Assembly (NCBI RefSeq): GCF_001022965.1
Contig: NZ_LECZ01000026.1
Location: 310,001 to 374,000, forward strand
Source of the DNA: Enterobacter genomosp. O
GTDB taxonomy: Bacteria > Pseudomonadota > Gammaproteobacteria > Enterobacterales > Enterobacteriaceae
Length of the DNA: 64,000 bases
Reading direction: 5' to 3'
The position numbers and the translations under genes were made by a program. Below are positions 1-8,947 of this stretch, piece by piece. Position 1 is the first letter of the stretch. The number at the start of each line of letters is the position of its first letter. The notes below the pieces were generated by a model. It was not told the origin of the DNA. It worked only from the letters and a program-made list of their open reading frames with translations, and did no database searches.

Positions 1-1846
1 GGCGATTGCCCAGGCGTTCGACGCGGAAGGCAAGCCGAGTAAAGCGGCTGAAGGCTGGGCGCGCGGTTGCGGCATCACCGTTGACCAGGCTGAGCGTCTG
101 ACCACCGACAAAGGCGAGTGGCTGCTGTATCGCGCCCATGTGAAAGGCGAGAGTGCAGAAGCGCTGCTGCCAAACATGATCGCAACCTCGCTGGCTAAGC
201 TGCCAATTCCTAAGCTGATGCGCTGGGGCGCGTCCGACGTGCACTTCGTGCGTCCGGTTCACACCGTGACCCTGCTGCTGGGCGATACCGTTATTCCGGC
301 AACCATCCTGGGCGTGGCGTCCGATCGCGTGATCCGCGGCCATCGCTTCATGGGCGAACCCGAGTTCACCATCGACAATGCTGACCAGTACCCGCAAATC
401 CTGCTGGAGCGCGGTAAAGTTATTGCCGACTACGAGCAGCGTAAAGCCAAAATCAAAGCGGACGCTGAAGAAGCGGCGCGCAAGATTGGCGGTAATGCCG
501 ATCTGAGCGACAGCCTGCTGGAAGAAGTGACCTCGCTGGTGGAATGGCCGGTCGTGCTGACCGCGAAGTTCGAAGAGAAATTCCTGGCCGTTCCGGCTGA
601 AGCGCTGGTGTACACCATGAAGGGTGACCAGAAGTACTTCCCGGTTTACGCTAACGACGGCAAACTGCTGCCAAACTTCATCTTCGTGGCGAACATCGAA
701 TCGAAAGATCCGATCCAGATTATCTCCGGTAACGAAAAAGTGGTGCGCCCGCGTCTGGCGGATGCCGAGTTCTTCTTCAACACCGACCGTAAAAAACGTC
801 TGGAAGATCATCTCCCGCGCCTGCAGACCGTGCTGTTCCAGCAGCAGCTGGGAACGCTGCGCGACAAGACCGACCGCATCGCGGAGCTGTCCGGCTGGAT
901 CGCCCGTGAAATCGGCGCGGACGTCAACCACGCGACGCGTGCGGGCCTGCTGTCCAAGTGCGACCTGATGACCAATATGGTGTTCGAATTTACCGACACC
1001 CAGGGCGTGATGGGCATGCACTACGCGCGTCACGATGGCGAAGCGGAAGATGTGGCCGTGGCCCTGAACGAGCAGTATCAGCCGCGCTTTGCGGGTGACG
1101 AACTGCCGTCCAACCCGGTTGCCTGTGCGGTAGCGATTGCCGATAAGATGGACACCCTGGCGGGTATCTTTGGTATTGGCCAGCATCCAAAAGGCGACAA
1201 AGACCCGTTTGCACTGCGTCGTGCTGCGCTGGGCGTGCTGCGTATCATCGTTGAGAAGAACCTGAACCTGGATCTGCAGACCCTGACCGAAGAAGCGGTG
1301 CGTCTGTACGGCGATAAGCTGACCAACGCGAACGTTGTGGATGACGTGATCGACTTTATGCTCGGTCGTTTCCGCGCGTGGTATCAGGACGAAGGTTACA
1401 CCGTTGACACCATTCAGGCGGTGCTGGCGCGTCGTCCGACCCGTCCGGCTGACTTCGATGCGCGCATGAAGGCGGTTTCCCACTTCCGCACGCTGGAAGC
1501 GGCATCTGCCCTGGCTGCGGCCAACAAGCGTGTATCCAACATCCTGGCGAAGTCTGATGAAACGCTGAACGAGCGCGTGAACGCCGCGACCCTGAAAGAG
1601 CCGGAAGAGATTGCTCTCGCGATGCAGGTTGTGGTGCTGCGCGACAAGCTCGAGCCGTTCTTCGCGGAAGGTCGCTACCAGGAGGCGCTGGTGGAGCTGG
1701 CTGAACTGCGTGACGTTATCGACGCCTTCTTCGAGAAAGTGATGGTGAACGTCGAAGATAAAGAGCTGCGTATTAACCGTCTCTCTATGCTCGAGAAACT
1801 GCGCGAGCTGTTCCTGCGCGTGGCGGATATTTCGCTGCTGCAGTAA
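1..1846 (+). CDS. glyS: Glycine--tRNA ligase beta subunit, C-terminal part (5' truncated by window edge)
   Basis: The open frame runs in from the window edge (frame starts at base 2) and ends at TAA 1844-1846, so about 614 of roughly 689 residues are present. The beta subunit pairs with GlyQ in the alpha2beta2 glycyl-tRNA synthetase of bacteria; the alpha subunit carries the catalytic core and beta contributes tRNA recognition and editing-like domains. The visible sequence matches remembered E. coli GlyS throughout, including the stretch around [10 protein letters not shown] and the helical DALR-type anticodon-binding end. A terminator follows directly. glyQ would lie just upstream, outside the window. 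No frameshift or missing region is visible. Confidence 0.97.
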   Translation, partial: AIAQAFDAEGKPSKAAEGWARGCGITVDQAERLTTDKGEWLLYRAHVKGESAEALLPNMIATSLAKLPIPKLMRWGASDVHFVRPVHTVTLLLGDTVIPATILGVASDRVIRGHRFMGEPEFTIDNADQYPQILLERGKVIADYEQRKAKIKADAEEAARKIGGNADLSDSLLEEVTSLVEWPVVLTAKFEEKFLAVPAEALVYTMKGDQKYFPVYANDGKLLPNFIFVANIESKDPIQIISGNEKVVRPRLADAEFFFNTDRKKRLEDHLPRLQTVLFQQQLGTLRDKTDRIAELSGWIAREIGADVNHATRAGLLSKCDLMTNMVFEFTDTQGVMGMHYARHDGEAEDVAVALNEQYQPRFAGDELPSNPVACAVAIADKMDTLAGIFGIGQHPKGDKDPFALRRAALGVLRIIVEKNLNLDLQTLTEEAVRLYGDKLTNANVVDDVIDFMLGRFRAWYQDEGYTVDTIQAVLARRPTRPADFDARMKAVSHFRTLEAASALAAANKRVSNILAKSDETLNERVNAATLKEPEEIALAMQVVVLRDKLEPFFAEGRYQEALVELAELRDVIDAFFEKVMVNVEDKELRINRLSMLEKLRELFLRVADISLLQ

Positions 1847-1855
1847 CGTGCCCAT

Positions 1856-1886
1856 TGCCCGGCGGCGCTTCGCGTGCACGGGCCCG
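1856..1886. repeat. Degenerate REP-like palindrome
   Basis: A GC-rich imperfect inverted repeat (GCCCGGCGGCGCTTCGCG then CACGGGC) resembles the REP family seen again at 10881-10904. It sits between the glyS stop and its terminator. Confidence 0.5.
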
Positions 1887-1892
1887 GAAATG

Positions 1893-1921
1893 CTAAAAAC
1901 CCGCTTCGGCGGGTTTTTTTA
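1893..1921 (+). terminator. Rho-independent terminator of glyS
   Basis: Stem AACCCGC / GCGGGTT with a TTCG loop is followed by a run of seven T. It lies 50 bases after the glyS stop codon. Confidence 0.9.
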
Positions 1922-1945
1922 TATCGCATCGATGAAAATTTAACC

Positions 1946-2053
1946 TTGAAACGTGCAACACATTACCGCTATCCTTATCCGCGTTAACTTTCTCGCTCTG
2001 GAGCGCCCCCCAAAAATGAACAAACACGACTGATGAATTTCGATCCTTGCTAA
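1946..2053 (+). promoter_or_regulatory. Possible promoter and leader with two tiny overlapping ORFs before the ABC-F gene
   Basis: TTGAAA (1946-1951) and TATCCT (1970-1975) form a weak sigma70-like pair with an 18-base spacer. The leader then holds a small CGCTC-TG-GAGCG hairpin (1994-2005), a five-codon ORF at 2016-2033 (MNKHD) and a six-codon ORF at 2033-2053 (MNFDPC) joined by TGATG. The SD-like GGAG lies about 12 bases before the first ATG, which is long, so translation of these peptides is uncertain. Confidence 0.25.
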
Positions 2054-2101
2054 ACGCCACCGCGTCGGCAGGGGATGTTTTGATTTCATTCAGGAGTGCT
2101 T

Positions 2102-3721
2102 ATGGCTCATTTTGCGCAGTCCCCTTCTTTTATTTTGCATCAGGTCACCTGTCAGTTTTCGACGGGCGATATCCTTTTTGGTCCGCTGAATCTTACGCTG
2201 GAACCCTCCCTGTGCGCGCTGGTTGGCCGCAACGGCAGCGGGAAAACGCGTCTGCTGCGCTTGCTGGCGGGGCTGGATCAACCGGCTACCGGTCATATTG
2301 AATGCTTTGGCTCGCATTTCTATGTGGCACAGCAGCACGCCATTTCTCCGCAGACCACGGTTGCGGAACTGCTCGGGTACGACGCGATATTTGCGGCGCG
2401 TAAACGCATTGATAGCGGCGATTACCAGCCTGACGATTTGGACACGCTCGACGGCCATTGGGATGTCGCCGAGCGTCTGAGCGAGACGTTTATCAATGCC
2501 CAACTGCCACCGTTTGATCCGGATAAGCCTGCCGCTGAGCTCAGCGGCGGCGAGCGCATCCGCGCCCTGCTGTGCGGGGCGTTTACGGCGGACGCGGACT
2601 TTCTACTGCTGGACGAACCCACTAACCATCTGGACCGGCAGGGCCGGGCGTGGTTCTACGACCAGCTTAGACGGTATCAGGGCGGCGTGCTGGTGGCCTC
2701 CCATGACCGCGAACTACTGGAGCAAGTGCCGCGCATTCTTGAACTAAGCCCCTCGGGCCTGCGCAGCTACGGCGGGAATTATGCGGATTATCAAACCCAG
2801 CGCGATGCTGAGCAGCAGGCTGCCCGTGCGGCGCTGGAGCATGCAGCAACCGAGCGCAAACGTACTCGGGCACGGATGCAAAAAGAGCATGACGATAGCC
2901 AGCGGAGGTCGGCAAAGACATTACGCACCGTCGATACCCTGAACATCGCCTCGTTTGAGCGGGTCAAATACAAAGGCGCGGCAAAGGAACGGATCGGCGC
3001 CTGGAAAAAACAGCACAGCGATCAAAATGAAGCCCTGAACGCCGCGGTCAACAAGGCTCGTGAACGGGTTGAAGAAGATAACCCGGTGATGTTTACCCTG
3101 CCGGGAAATCAGATCCCGGAAGGTAAACAGGTGCTGGTACTGGAGGATCTGGTATTGCCGCATGTGCCTGTTACCCCTATAACGTGGCGCATGGACGGAC
3201 CGATGCGCGTGGCGTTAAAGGGACCAAACGGCTGCGGGAAATCGACGCTGTTAAAAACTATCCTCGGTGAGATCGCCCCTCGTTCAGGTACCTGTAAGGT
3301 TTCCGTCAGCTGTGCCTATCTCGACCAGCATTTGTCACAGCTCGATCTTTCACAATCGGTCATGACGCATCTCAATTTGAGCCATACGCCTCTGGAAGAG
3401 GGGGTATTGCGAACCCGTTTAGCGCAGCTGCAGTTGGGTGCCGACAAAGTCACGCTCCCGCTGGCGGAACTCAGCGGCGGCGAGCGTCTTAAGGCGGCGC
3501 TGGCCTGCGTGTTATGGCGCGCTGAAGCTACGCAGCTTCTGCTGCTGGATGAACCGACCAATCATCTTGATCTGGCTTCGGTACAGGCAATTGAAGCGGC
3601 GCTGGCCGGTTTCCCCGGAGCGCTGCTGGTGGTATCACACGATGAGGCTTTTTTAAGAGGCTTAACGTTAACGCATGAATGGGTATGGGAAGAGGCGGGC
3701 TGGCGTTGTGATAGCCTTTAA
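2102..3721 (+). CDS. ABC-F family ATPase (ribosome-associated type), function unassigned
   Basis: The 539-residue protein has two ATP-binding cassettes and no membrane segment, the ABC-F plan. Walker A is GRNGSGKT at residues 42-49 and GPNGCGKST at about 374-382. Each half carries LSGGER followed by LLLDEPTNHLD. A basic, charged linker (about 230-330) separates the cassettes, where ABC-F proteins carry the element that reaches into the ribosomal E site. ATG 2102 is chosen because AGGAG lies just upstream; an in-frame GTG at 2096 overlaps that site. It is not EttA, Uup, YbiT or YheS as I remember them. Some ABC-F proteins protect ribosomes from antibiotics, others act in translation; the sequence alone does not decide. 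It is a single gene between glyS and convergent yiaG. Confidence 0.85.
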   Translation: MAHFAQSPSFILHQVTCQFSTGDILFGPLNLTLEPSLCALVGRNGSGKTRLLRLLAGLDQPATGHIECFGSHFYVAQQHAISPQTTVAELLGYDAIFAARKRIDSGDYQPDDLDTLDGHWDVAERLSETFINAQLPPFDPDKPAAELSGGERIRALLCGAFTADADFLLLDEPTNHLDRQGRAWFYDQLRRYQGGVLVASHDRELLEQVPRILELSPSGLRSYGGNYADYQTQRDAEQQAARAALEHAATERKRTRARMQKEHDDSQRRSAKTLRTVDTLNIASFERVKYKGAAKERIGAWKKQHSDQNEALNAAVNKARERVEEDNPVMFTLPGNQIPEGKQVLVLEDLVLPHVPVTPITWRMDGPMRVALKGPNGCGKSTLLKTILGEIAPRSGTCKVSVSCAYLDQHLSQLDLSQSVMTHLNLSHTPLEEGVLRTRLAQLQLGADKVTLPLAELSGGERLKAALACVLWRAEATQLLLLDEPTNHLDLASVQAIEAALAGFPGALLVVSHDEAFLRGLTLTHEWVWEEAGWRCDSL

Positions 3722-3729
3722 AACACAAG

Positions 3730-3749
3730 CCCCCGCAAAGGCGGGGGCA
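3730..3749. terminator. Hairpin between convergent ABC-F gene and yiaG
   Basis: Perfect 8-bp arms GCCCCCGC / GCGGGGGC with an AAAG loop lie in the 39-base gap between the two stop codons. The T-tract is poor on either strand, so termination may be partial. Confidence 0.65.
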
Positions 3750-3760
3750 TTCAAACTTCA

Positions 3761-4048
3761 CTACGCTATCTGTTTGCTGAGTGCAGGGTTGGCCTGAATC
3801 AGGCGCATCAGCCTTAACTCGGTTGGGGTGGGTTTTTCACGTTTTGACTCCCACTCCTGCACCATAGCCACGCTGACACCCATCGCTCTGGCGAATTCTT
3901 CGGTTTTCAGTCCTGTCCCTTTGCGCAATTGCTCATATTCTGTAAAGGGATTGGATTTTTGTTGCAGGGTAATCGTCTGCGGTACATCTTTAAAAATGAT
4001 CTGTTCCAGGCTGCTCAGCAGCTCAAACTCAGGATCTTTATATTCCAT
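3761..4048 (-). CDS. yiaG: YiaG-type XRE family DNA-binding protein
   Basis: The 95-residue protein matches E. coli YiaG in length and sequence. A helix-turn-helix of the lambda Cro/XRE type spans roughly residues 40-80 (QLRKGTGLKTEEFARAMGVSVAMVQEWE), with an acidic and hydrophobic N-terminal half. Proteins of this shape are often antitoxin-like regulators, but no toxin gene sits beside it. A strong ribosome site (GAGGAG) precedes the ATG. Target genes are unknown. In E. coli it lies between yiaF and cspA; here yiaF still neighbours it but cspA is on the far side of yiaF. Confidence 0.9.
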   Translation of the reverse strand: MEYKDPEFELLSSLEQIIFKDVPQTITLQQKSNPFTEYEQLRKGTGLKTEEFARAMGVSVAMVQEWESKREKPTPTELRLMRLIQANPALSKQIA

Positions 4049-4379
4049 TGAGGACTCCTCTTAAATCTCACATCGTGATCAAGAACATCAGAGAGCCAGT
4101 TAAGAATAGTCCCTAATACCAACCCAGGATCGTCACGGTTGTGATTAATCGTGCGGTAACGATCGCTTTACGCGATTCAGCGATATGGATAGTTATGCTA
4201 ATTACCTGATTAGTCATATGTCGGCTTCGCCAGGTATTTTTTTGTAAATGGTAAGAAATAAATCGGCAATAGCCGTTTTGCATGAAAAGAGTATCTTGCA
4301 AGGCTGACCTGGACTATCCTTGTCAGCGTCGGGCACGCGTGTGCCGGTGTGCGCTTTTTTGGGTGAAAGGAGTAATAAA
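4049..4379. other. Intergenic region between divergent yiaG and yiaF
   Basis: These 331 bases must hold the divergent promoters of yiaG and yiaF. I see AT-rich stretches but no convincing -35/-10 pair, RNA gene or repeat. A short minus-strand open frame at 4113-4301 has no family signature and I do not call it. Confidence 0.6.
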
Positions 4380-5090
4380 ATGGCGACAGGAAAGTCCTGC
4401 TCTCGCTGGTTTGCGCCTATTGCGGCGTTGTTGATGGTTGTTAGCCTGAGTGGGTGTTTTGATAAAGAAGGCGATCAGCGCAAAGCGTTTATCGATTTTC
4501 TGCAGAATACAGTGATGCGCAGCGGCGAACGGTTGCCGACGTTGACTGCGGATCAGAAAAAACAGTTTGGCCCCTTCGTGTCCGATTACGCCATTCTTTA
4601 TGGTTATTCACAGCAGGTGAGCCAGGCGATGGATTCCGGTATCCGTCCCGTGGTGGATAGCGTGAACGCCATCCGCGTTCCACAGGATTATGTGACGCAG
4701 CGTGAACCGCTACGCCAGTCTAACGGTGCGCTTGGCGTGCTGAGCCAGCAGCTGCAAAATGCGAAAATGCAGGCTGATGCGTCACGTTCTGCACTGAAGC
4801 AGGGCGACGATCTCAAACCGGTCTTCGACAAAGTGTATGAGAAAGTGGTGACCAAACCTTCTGAAGCACTGCAACCGCTGATTCCGGCCGCGCAAATCTT
4901 CACGCAGCAGCTGGTTCAGGTGGGGGACTTTATCGCCCAGCAGGAGACTCAGGTGAGCTTTGTTGCCAATGGCATTCAGTTCCCGACCTCGCAGCAGGCA
5001 AGCCAGTACAATACGCTGATTGGGCCGCTGGCCTCCCAGCATCAGGCCTTTAGCCAGGCCTGGAGTGCCGCAGTCACGGCCACAGAATAA
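4380..5090 (+). CDS. yiaF: Outer-membrane lipoprotein of the DUF3053 family
   Basis: The 236-residue protein has the same length as E. coli YiaF and is nearly identical over its N-terminal half. A lipoprotein signal ends in LSGC, making Cys26 the lipidated residue; Phe at +2 predicts sorting to the outer membrane. The mature part is alpha-helical in character, with no catalytic motif I recognise. ATG 4380 is chosen because AAGGAG lies just upstream and it gives the standard length; the frame is open further upstream to 4320. Function is unknown in the family. It is a single-gene unit ended by a strong terminator. Confidence 0.93.
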   Translation: MATGKSCSRWFAPIAALLMVVSLSGCFDKEGDQRKAFIDFLQNTVMRSGERLPTLTADQKKQFGPFVSDYAILYGYSQQVSQAMDSGIRPVVDSVNAIRVPQDYVTQREPLRQSNGALGVLSQQLQNAKMQADASRSALKQGDDLKPVFDKVYEKVVTKPSEALQPLIPAAQIFTQQLVQVGDFIAQQETQVSFVANGIQFPTSQQASQYNTLIGPLASQHQAFSQAWSAAVTATE

Positions 5091-5093
5091 ACC

Positions 5094-5124
5094 GAAAAAA
5101 CCCCGCTCCTGGCGGGGTTTTTTA
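5094..5124 (+). terminator. Rho-independent terminator of yiaF
   Basis: Stem ACCCCGC / GCGGGGT (loop TCCTG) is flanked by A6 and T6 tracts, starting four bases after the yiaF stop. Confidence 0.92.
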
Positions 5125-5143
5125 TGCATATCGAAAATAACGC

Positions 5144-5172
5144 TTGTTATTCTTCTACCACATCGGTATAAC
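5144..5172 (+). promoter_or_regulatory. cspA promoter
   Basis: TTGTTA (5144-5149) and TATAAC (5167-5172) are separated by exactly 17 bases. The position fits the known E. coli cspA promoter, with transcription starting near 5181. Confidence 0.75.
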
Positions 5173-5180
5173 TATCCCCG

Positions 5181-5335
5181 TCGGTTTGTTACACAGACCT
5201 AAAGCAGTTTAGTAAAGCAGTCCAGATTGTTATCCATAGATACCCTTCGTTGTGACCCTTCCTTCATCGCTTAGAAATCTGTAACGCAATCCATCAAGCC
5301 GGAAGGCTCAATATATTTTTAATAAGGTAATTTCT
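5181..5335 (+). promoter_or_regulatory. cspA long 5' leader (cold-responsive RNA thermosensor)
   Basis: About 155 bases separate the expected start of transcription from the ATG. The leader resembles the E. coli cspA leader, which refolds on cold shock to expose the ribosome site and stabilise the mRNA. Conserved blocks seen here are CGGTTTG, ACAGACC-like sequence at 5191-5199, the AAAGCAG/AGTAAAGCAG region and AAATCTGTAA before the ribosome site. The cold-box core differs from the E. coli TGACGTACAGA form. Confidence 0.75.
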
Positions 5336-5548
5336 ATGTCTGGTAAAATGACTGGTCTGGTAAAATGGTTCAACGCTGATAAAGGTTTCGGCTTCATCAC
5401 TCCTGACGATGGCTCTAAAGATGTGTTCGTACACTTCTCTGCTATCCAGAACGATGGCTACAAATCTCTGGACGAAGGTCAGAAAGTGTCCTTCACCATC
5501 GAAAGCGGCGCTAAAGGCCCAGCAGCTGGTAACGTTGTAAGCCTGTAA
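5336..5548 (+). CDS. cspA: Cold-shock protein CspA (RNA chaperone)
   Basis: The 70-residue protein differs from E. coli CspA at only a few positions. It is a single OB-fold cold-shock domain with both nucleic-acid-binding motifs intact: KGFGFI (RNP1, near residue 16) and VFVHF (RNP2, near residue 30). CspA binds single-stranded RNA and destabilises secondary structure, acting as a transcription antiterminator and translation helper after a temperature drop. Expression is controlled by the long leader upstream. A shared terminator separates it from convergent ghrB. Confidence 0.97.
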   Translation: MSGKMTGLVKWFNADKGFGFITPDDGSKDVFVHFSAIQNDGYKSLDEGQKVSFTIESGAKGPAAGNVVSL

Positions 5549-5573
5549 GCTTCCAACCCAGTAGCACAAAATT

Positions 5574-5603
5574 CAAAAACCCGCCTTCAGGCGGGTTTTT
5601 TCG
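5574..5603. terminator. Terminator between convergent cspA and ghrB
   Basis: Stem AACCCGCC / GGCGGGTT with a TTCA loop, flanked by A and T tracts, can serve both strands. Confidence 0.9.
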
Positions 5604-5606
5604 TTT

Positions 5607-6581
5607 CTATCGTTGCACTTGCGGGTTCACGCAGTTTATCTTTACCTTGCCGCTGAGGGCAGCGATGAGGTTGTCTACCGCCGTGGCCGCCATGTTGTAG
5701 CGCGTCTCATGGGTGGCTGAGCCGATGTGGGGCAGGGCGACCACGTTGGGTAGCGTTAGCAGCGGAGAATCTACCGGCAGCGGCTCCTGCTCGAATACGT
5801 CCAGACCTGCGGCGTGGATCTCACCGTTTTGCAGGGCTTCAATTAGCGCCTTCTCATCCACTACCGGGCCACGACCCGCGTTGATGAAAATGGCTGACTT
5901 CTTCATTTTCTCAAACGCCTCTTTACCAATCAGATGACGCGTTTCGTCCGTCAGCGGCAGGACCAGGCAGACAAAATCGGCTTCCTGCAGCAGGGTATCC
6001 AGCTCGCAGTAACGGGCGTTGAAGCGCTCTTCGGCTTCACTGTGATGACGACGCGCGTTGTACAGAATCGGCATGTTAAAACCAAAATGCGCGCGCTGTG
6101 CCAGCGCCAGCCCGATACGCCCCATACCCACAATGCCCAGCGTTTTACCGTGAACGTCCACGCCGAACCAGTCCGGGCCAATGCTTTTTGTCCATTCGCC
6201 CGCTTTGACGCGTTCAGCCACTTCCACCACGCGACGGGCCGTTGTAAGCATCAGCGCCATCAGCGTGTCGGCCACGGTTTCCGTCAGGGCATGTGGCGTG
6301 TGCATCAGCAGGATCTTGCGGGCGTTAAGGGCATCTACATCGAAGTTGTCATAACCTACGGAAACGGTAGAAGTAGCACGAAGCTTCGGCATTTTCTCCA
6401 GCAGGGCGACATCCACTTTTTCGCTTGAACCCAGCAGGCCTTCGGCGCTGGCGAACGCCTCGGCGTGCTGTGCCACGGTCTCCGGGCTCAGGTTCTTCAC
6501 CTGCGTGACGGTGAAGTGTTCTTCCAGGCGTTTCTGCAGATCTTCCGGCAGGGCTTTATACAAAATGACGGACGGCTTCAT
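5607..6581 (-). CDS. ghrB: Glyoxylate/hydroxypyruvate/2-ketogluconate reductase B
   Basis: The 324-residue protein has the exact length of E. coli GhrB (YiaE/TkrA) and belongs to the D-2-hydroxyacid dehydrogenase family. The Rossmann motif GIVGMGRIG sits near residue 155 and the catalytic Arg (NAGRG), Glu (DVFEQEP) and His (LPHIGSAT) are all present. Family members reduce 2-ketogluconate, hydroxypyruvate and glyoxylate with NADPH in the cytoplasm. Here it is the last gene of the kgu cluster, 26 bases after kguT, the place held by kguD (2-keto-6-phosphogluconate reductase) in Pseudomonas. That context suggests its main substrate is the phosphorylated or free 2-ketogluconate. A GGAG site precedes the ATG. 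Confidence 0.95.
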   Translation of the reverse strand: MKPSVILYKALPEDLQKRLEEHFTVTQVKNLSPETVAQHAEAFASAEGLLGSSEKVDVALLEKMPKLRATSTVSVGYDNFDVDALNARKILLMHTPHALTETVADTLMALMLTTARRVVEVAERVKAGEWTKSIGPDWFGVDVHGKTLGIVGMGRIGLALAQRAHFGFNMPILYNARRHHSEAEERFNARYCELDTLLQEADFVCLVLPLTDETRHLIGKEAFEKMKKSAIFINAGRGPVVDEKALIEALQNGEIHAAGLDVFEQEPLPVDSPLLTLPNVVALPHIGSATHETRYNMAATAVDNLIAALSGKVKINCVNPQVQR

Positions 6582-6607
6582 GCTAATCTCCGTTGATTTT
6601 TAAGGAT

Positions 6608-7888
6608 TCAGGCGTGGCGAGCGCCGACAGGGTGTTGTTGATTATTAGCAGGCTTAACAATCAGAGTAAGCCACACGGAAGCGAAAAGCGCCACCCCCAT
6701 AAAGATGTACGAGGCTGACGGACTGCCGGTAGCACCGTTCAGGTAACCGACGAACCAGGAGCCGCAGAACGAACCCAGCGCGCCCATACTGTTAATCAGC
6801 GCCATCGCGCCACCTGCCACGTTACGCGGCAGCATTTCAGGGATGATGGCAAAGAACGGACCATATGGAGCGTACATAGCGGCACCGGCAATGACCAACA
6901 GGGCGTAAGAGGCCCAGAAGTGGTTAGCGCCCACGGCCCAGGAGCCAATGAACGCAAAGGCAGCGATCAGCAGCAGCGGCCAGACAAACAGCTTACGGTT
7001 CTGCAGCTTGTCCGATGCCCACGATGCGACGATCATTGCGATGGTTGCCGCCAGATACGGTACGGAAGAGAGCCAGCCTACCTGTACCATACCGAGGTTT
7101 TCGCCGCCGCTGCGGATAATGGACGGCAGCCACAGCACAAAGCCGTACACGCCAATGCTCCAGGTAAAGTACTGCGCGCAGAGCAGAATCACGTTGCGGG
7201 AGCGGAAGGCTTCGCCGTAGTTGCGTACCGCCTTCAGGCCTTGCTGTTCTTTATCCAGCTGCGCCTGCAGCGCCGCTTTTTCATCTTCGGAAAGCCATTT
7301 CGCCTGTGCCGGTTTATCTTTCACCAGCACCCACCAGCAGAATGCCCAGATCACTGCCGGCACCCCTTCGATGATAAACATTTCGCGCCAGCCGAAGGAC
7401 TGGATCAGGTAGCCAGACACCACCGACATCCACAGTACCGTGACCGGGTTACCGAGGATCAGGAAGGTATTCGCGCGCGAGCGTTCAGATTTGGTAAACC
7501 AGTTGCTGATGTAGATCAGCATCGCGGGCATGACCGCCGCCTCAACAACGCCAAGAATAAAGCGAATGGCGGCTAGGGCAGGAATATTGTTCACCACGCC
7601 GGTCAGTGACGCGCAGGCGCCCCACAGGATCAGGCAGATGAAGATCAGCTTACGCACGCTGCGGCGTTCCGCATAGATAGCGCCGGGGATCTGGAAGAAG
7701 AAGTAGCCCAGGAAGAAAAGGGCACCCAGCAGGGAGGAGATACCTTTGGTGATCCCAAGGTCTTCGGTGATCCCTGCCGCGGACGCGAAGCTGAAGTTGG
7801 CACGATCAAGATACGCCAGGCTGTACGTGATAAACACGATTGGCATGATGTACCACCAGCGTTTTACTGCATTGGTCGAACTGTTCAT
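6608..7888 (-). CDS. kguT: Major facilitator 2-ketogluconate transporter
   Basis: The 426-residue protein has about 12 hydrophobic segments and the look of the anion:cation symporter group of the major facilitator superfamily: LAYLDRANFSFA in helix 1 and an MPAML-type helix 4. Start at 7888 (MNSSTNAVKRW) is chosen because AGAGGC precedes it and it begins the standard family N-terminus; upstream in-frame codons extend into non-conserved sequence. It lies between kguK and ghrB on the same strand, so uptake of 2-ketogluconate is the likely role; other sugar acids cannot be excluded. The 117-base gap to kguK holds a REP-like hairpin. Confidence 0.85.
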   Translation of the reverse strand: MNSSTNAVKRWWYIMPIVFITYSLAYLDRANFSFASAAGITEDLGITKGISSLLGALFFLGYFFFQIPGAIYAERRSVRKLIFICLILWGACASLTGVVNNIPALAAIRFILGVVEAAVMPAMLIYISNWFTKSERSRANTFLILGNPVTVLWMSVVSGYLIQSFGWREMFIIEGVPAVIWAFCWWVLVKDKPAQAKWLSEDEKAALQAQLDKEQQGLKAVRNYGEAFRSRNVILLCAQYFTWSIGVYGFVLWLPSIIRSGGENLGMVQVGWLSSVPYLAATIAMIVASWASDKLQNRKLFVWPLLLIAAFAFIGSWAVGANHFWASYALLVIAGAAMYAPYGPFFAIIPEMLPRNVAGGAMALINSMGALGSFCGSWFVGYLNGATGSPSASYIFMGVALFASVWLTLIVKPANNQQHPVGARHA

Positions 7889-7969
7889 AGGCTTGCCTCT
7901 GTTGTTGAGGTTGTTACCGCCGTTGTCTGTAGGGTACACGGTGGTTTAATTATGTGGTGCGGCTTGCTG

Positions 7970-8002
7970 CCCTCACCCTGGCCCACTCCCACAGGGAGAG
8001 GG
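7970..8002. repeat. Short intergenic inverted repeat (CCCTCACCC...GGGAGAGGG family), copy 1
   Basis: CCCTCACCCTGG, then CACTCCC-ACA-GGGAGAG, gives a small hairpin. The same unit recurs at 10921-10952, 21774-21806 and 21819-21853. This copy lies between kguK and kguT and could trim or stabilise the message. Confidence 0.8.
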
Positions 8003-8005
8003 AAT

Positions 8006-8944
8006 TTAAACGCCGAGCTCTGCTCGCGTTGGTAATCCTTCGCTATCGCCCTGCACCTGAATGGCCAGCGAGCCAATCTTGTTGCCTCGCGCCACGGCCT
8101 GCTGCAGCGTTTTGCCTTCCAGCAGGGCGCTAATGACCCCCACGGCAAAACCATCGCCCGCGCCGACGGTGTCGACAACGTTTTCAACCTTCACCGCAGC
8201 GACCGCGCCCTGTTCGCCGTCTGCCGTTTTAAACCATGCGCCATCGGCACCGGTTTTTAGCACCACGGCTTTTACTCCTTTGTTCAGGTAAAAGTCGGCA
8301 ATGCCCTCCGGCGTATTTTCACCGGTGAGAATCATCCCTTCTTTCAGGCCCGGCAGAACCCAGTCCGCTCTGAACGCCAGACGGTTGAGCTTCTCGACCA
8401 TTTCCGCTTCGCTTTTCCACAGCACCGGGCGCAGGTTAGGATCGAAAGAGATCGTTTTGCCCTGGGCCTTCATTGTCGTTGCGGCATGATCCAGCAGTTC
8501 ATACGAGCTGGCAGAGAGCGCTGCCGCCACGCCGCTCAGGTGCAGATGGCGCGCGGAGGCAAAATAGTCGGTGTGGTAATCCGCCACGGAGAGATGGCTC
8601 GCTGCCGATCCTTTACGGAAATACTCCACAATGGGATCGGTTCCATTTTCGACCTTCGATTTAAGCTGAAAGCCGGTAGGGAAGCGCCCGTCGAGGGTAA
8701 CGCCTGCGGCATCAATACCCTCTTTTTTCAGCGAGTCGAGAACGAAGTGGCCAAAGCTGTCGTCCCCCACGCGGCTGACCCAGCCGACGTTCAGACCAAG
8801 GCGCGCAAGTCCCGTCGCGACGTTCAGCTCTGCGCCTGCCACGCGTTTGATAAAGTGTTCCACCGCGCTCAGCTCGCCCGTTTCGGTGGCGACAAACATC
8901 GCCATGGCCTCGCCGATTGTGATGACATCCAGCGTCTTGTGCAT
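8006..8944 (-). CDS. kguK: 2-ketogluconate kinase, PfkB family
   Basis: The 312-residue protein is a ribokinase/PfkB-fold sugar kinase. The N-terminal GEAMAMF and AGAELNVATGLARLG segments form the substrate lid region, and DTVGAGDGFAVG near residue 255 is PfkB signature 2 with the catalytic Asp. Relatives include 2-keto-3-deoxygluconate kinase, which would be the alternative call, but the kguE-kguK-kguT-ghrB order matches the Pseudomonas kgu operon. The predicted reaction is ATP-dependent phosphorylation of 2-ketogluconate at C6 in the cytoplasm. GAGGAG lies six bases before the ATG, and kguE ends only three bases upstream, so the two are probably translationally coupled. Confidence 0.87.
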   Translation of the reverse strand: MHKTLDVITIGEAMAMFVATETGELSAVEHFIKRVAGAELNVATGLARLGLNVGWVSRVGDDSFGHFVLDSLKKEGIDAAGVTLDGRFPTGFQLKSKVENGTDPIVEYFRKGSAASHLSVADYHTDYFASARHLHLSGVAAALSASSYELLDHAATTMKAQGKTISFDPNLRPVLWKSEAEMVEKLNRLAFRADWVLPGLKEGMILTGENTPEGIADFYLNKGVKAVVLKTGADGAWFKTADGEQGAVAAVKVENVVDTVGAGDGFAVGVISALLEGKTLQQAVARGNKIGSLAIQVQGDSEGLPTRAELGV

Positions 8945-8947
8945 GGT

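Noticed and set aside
4113..4301. 62-codon minus-strand frame between yiaG and yiaF
   Set aside because: No family features; overlaps the expected divergent promoters.
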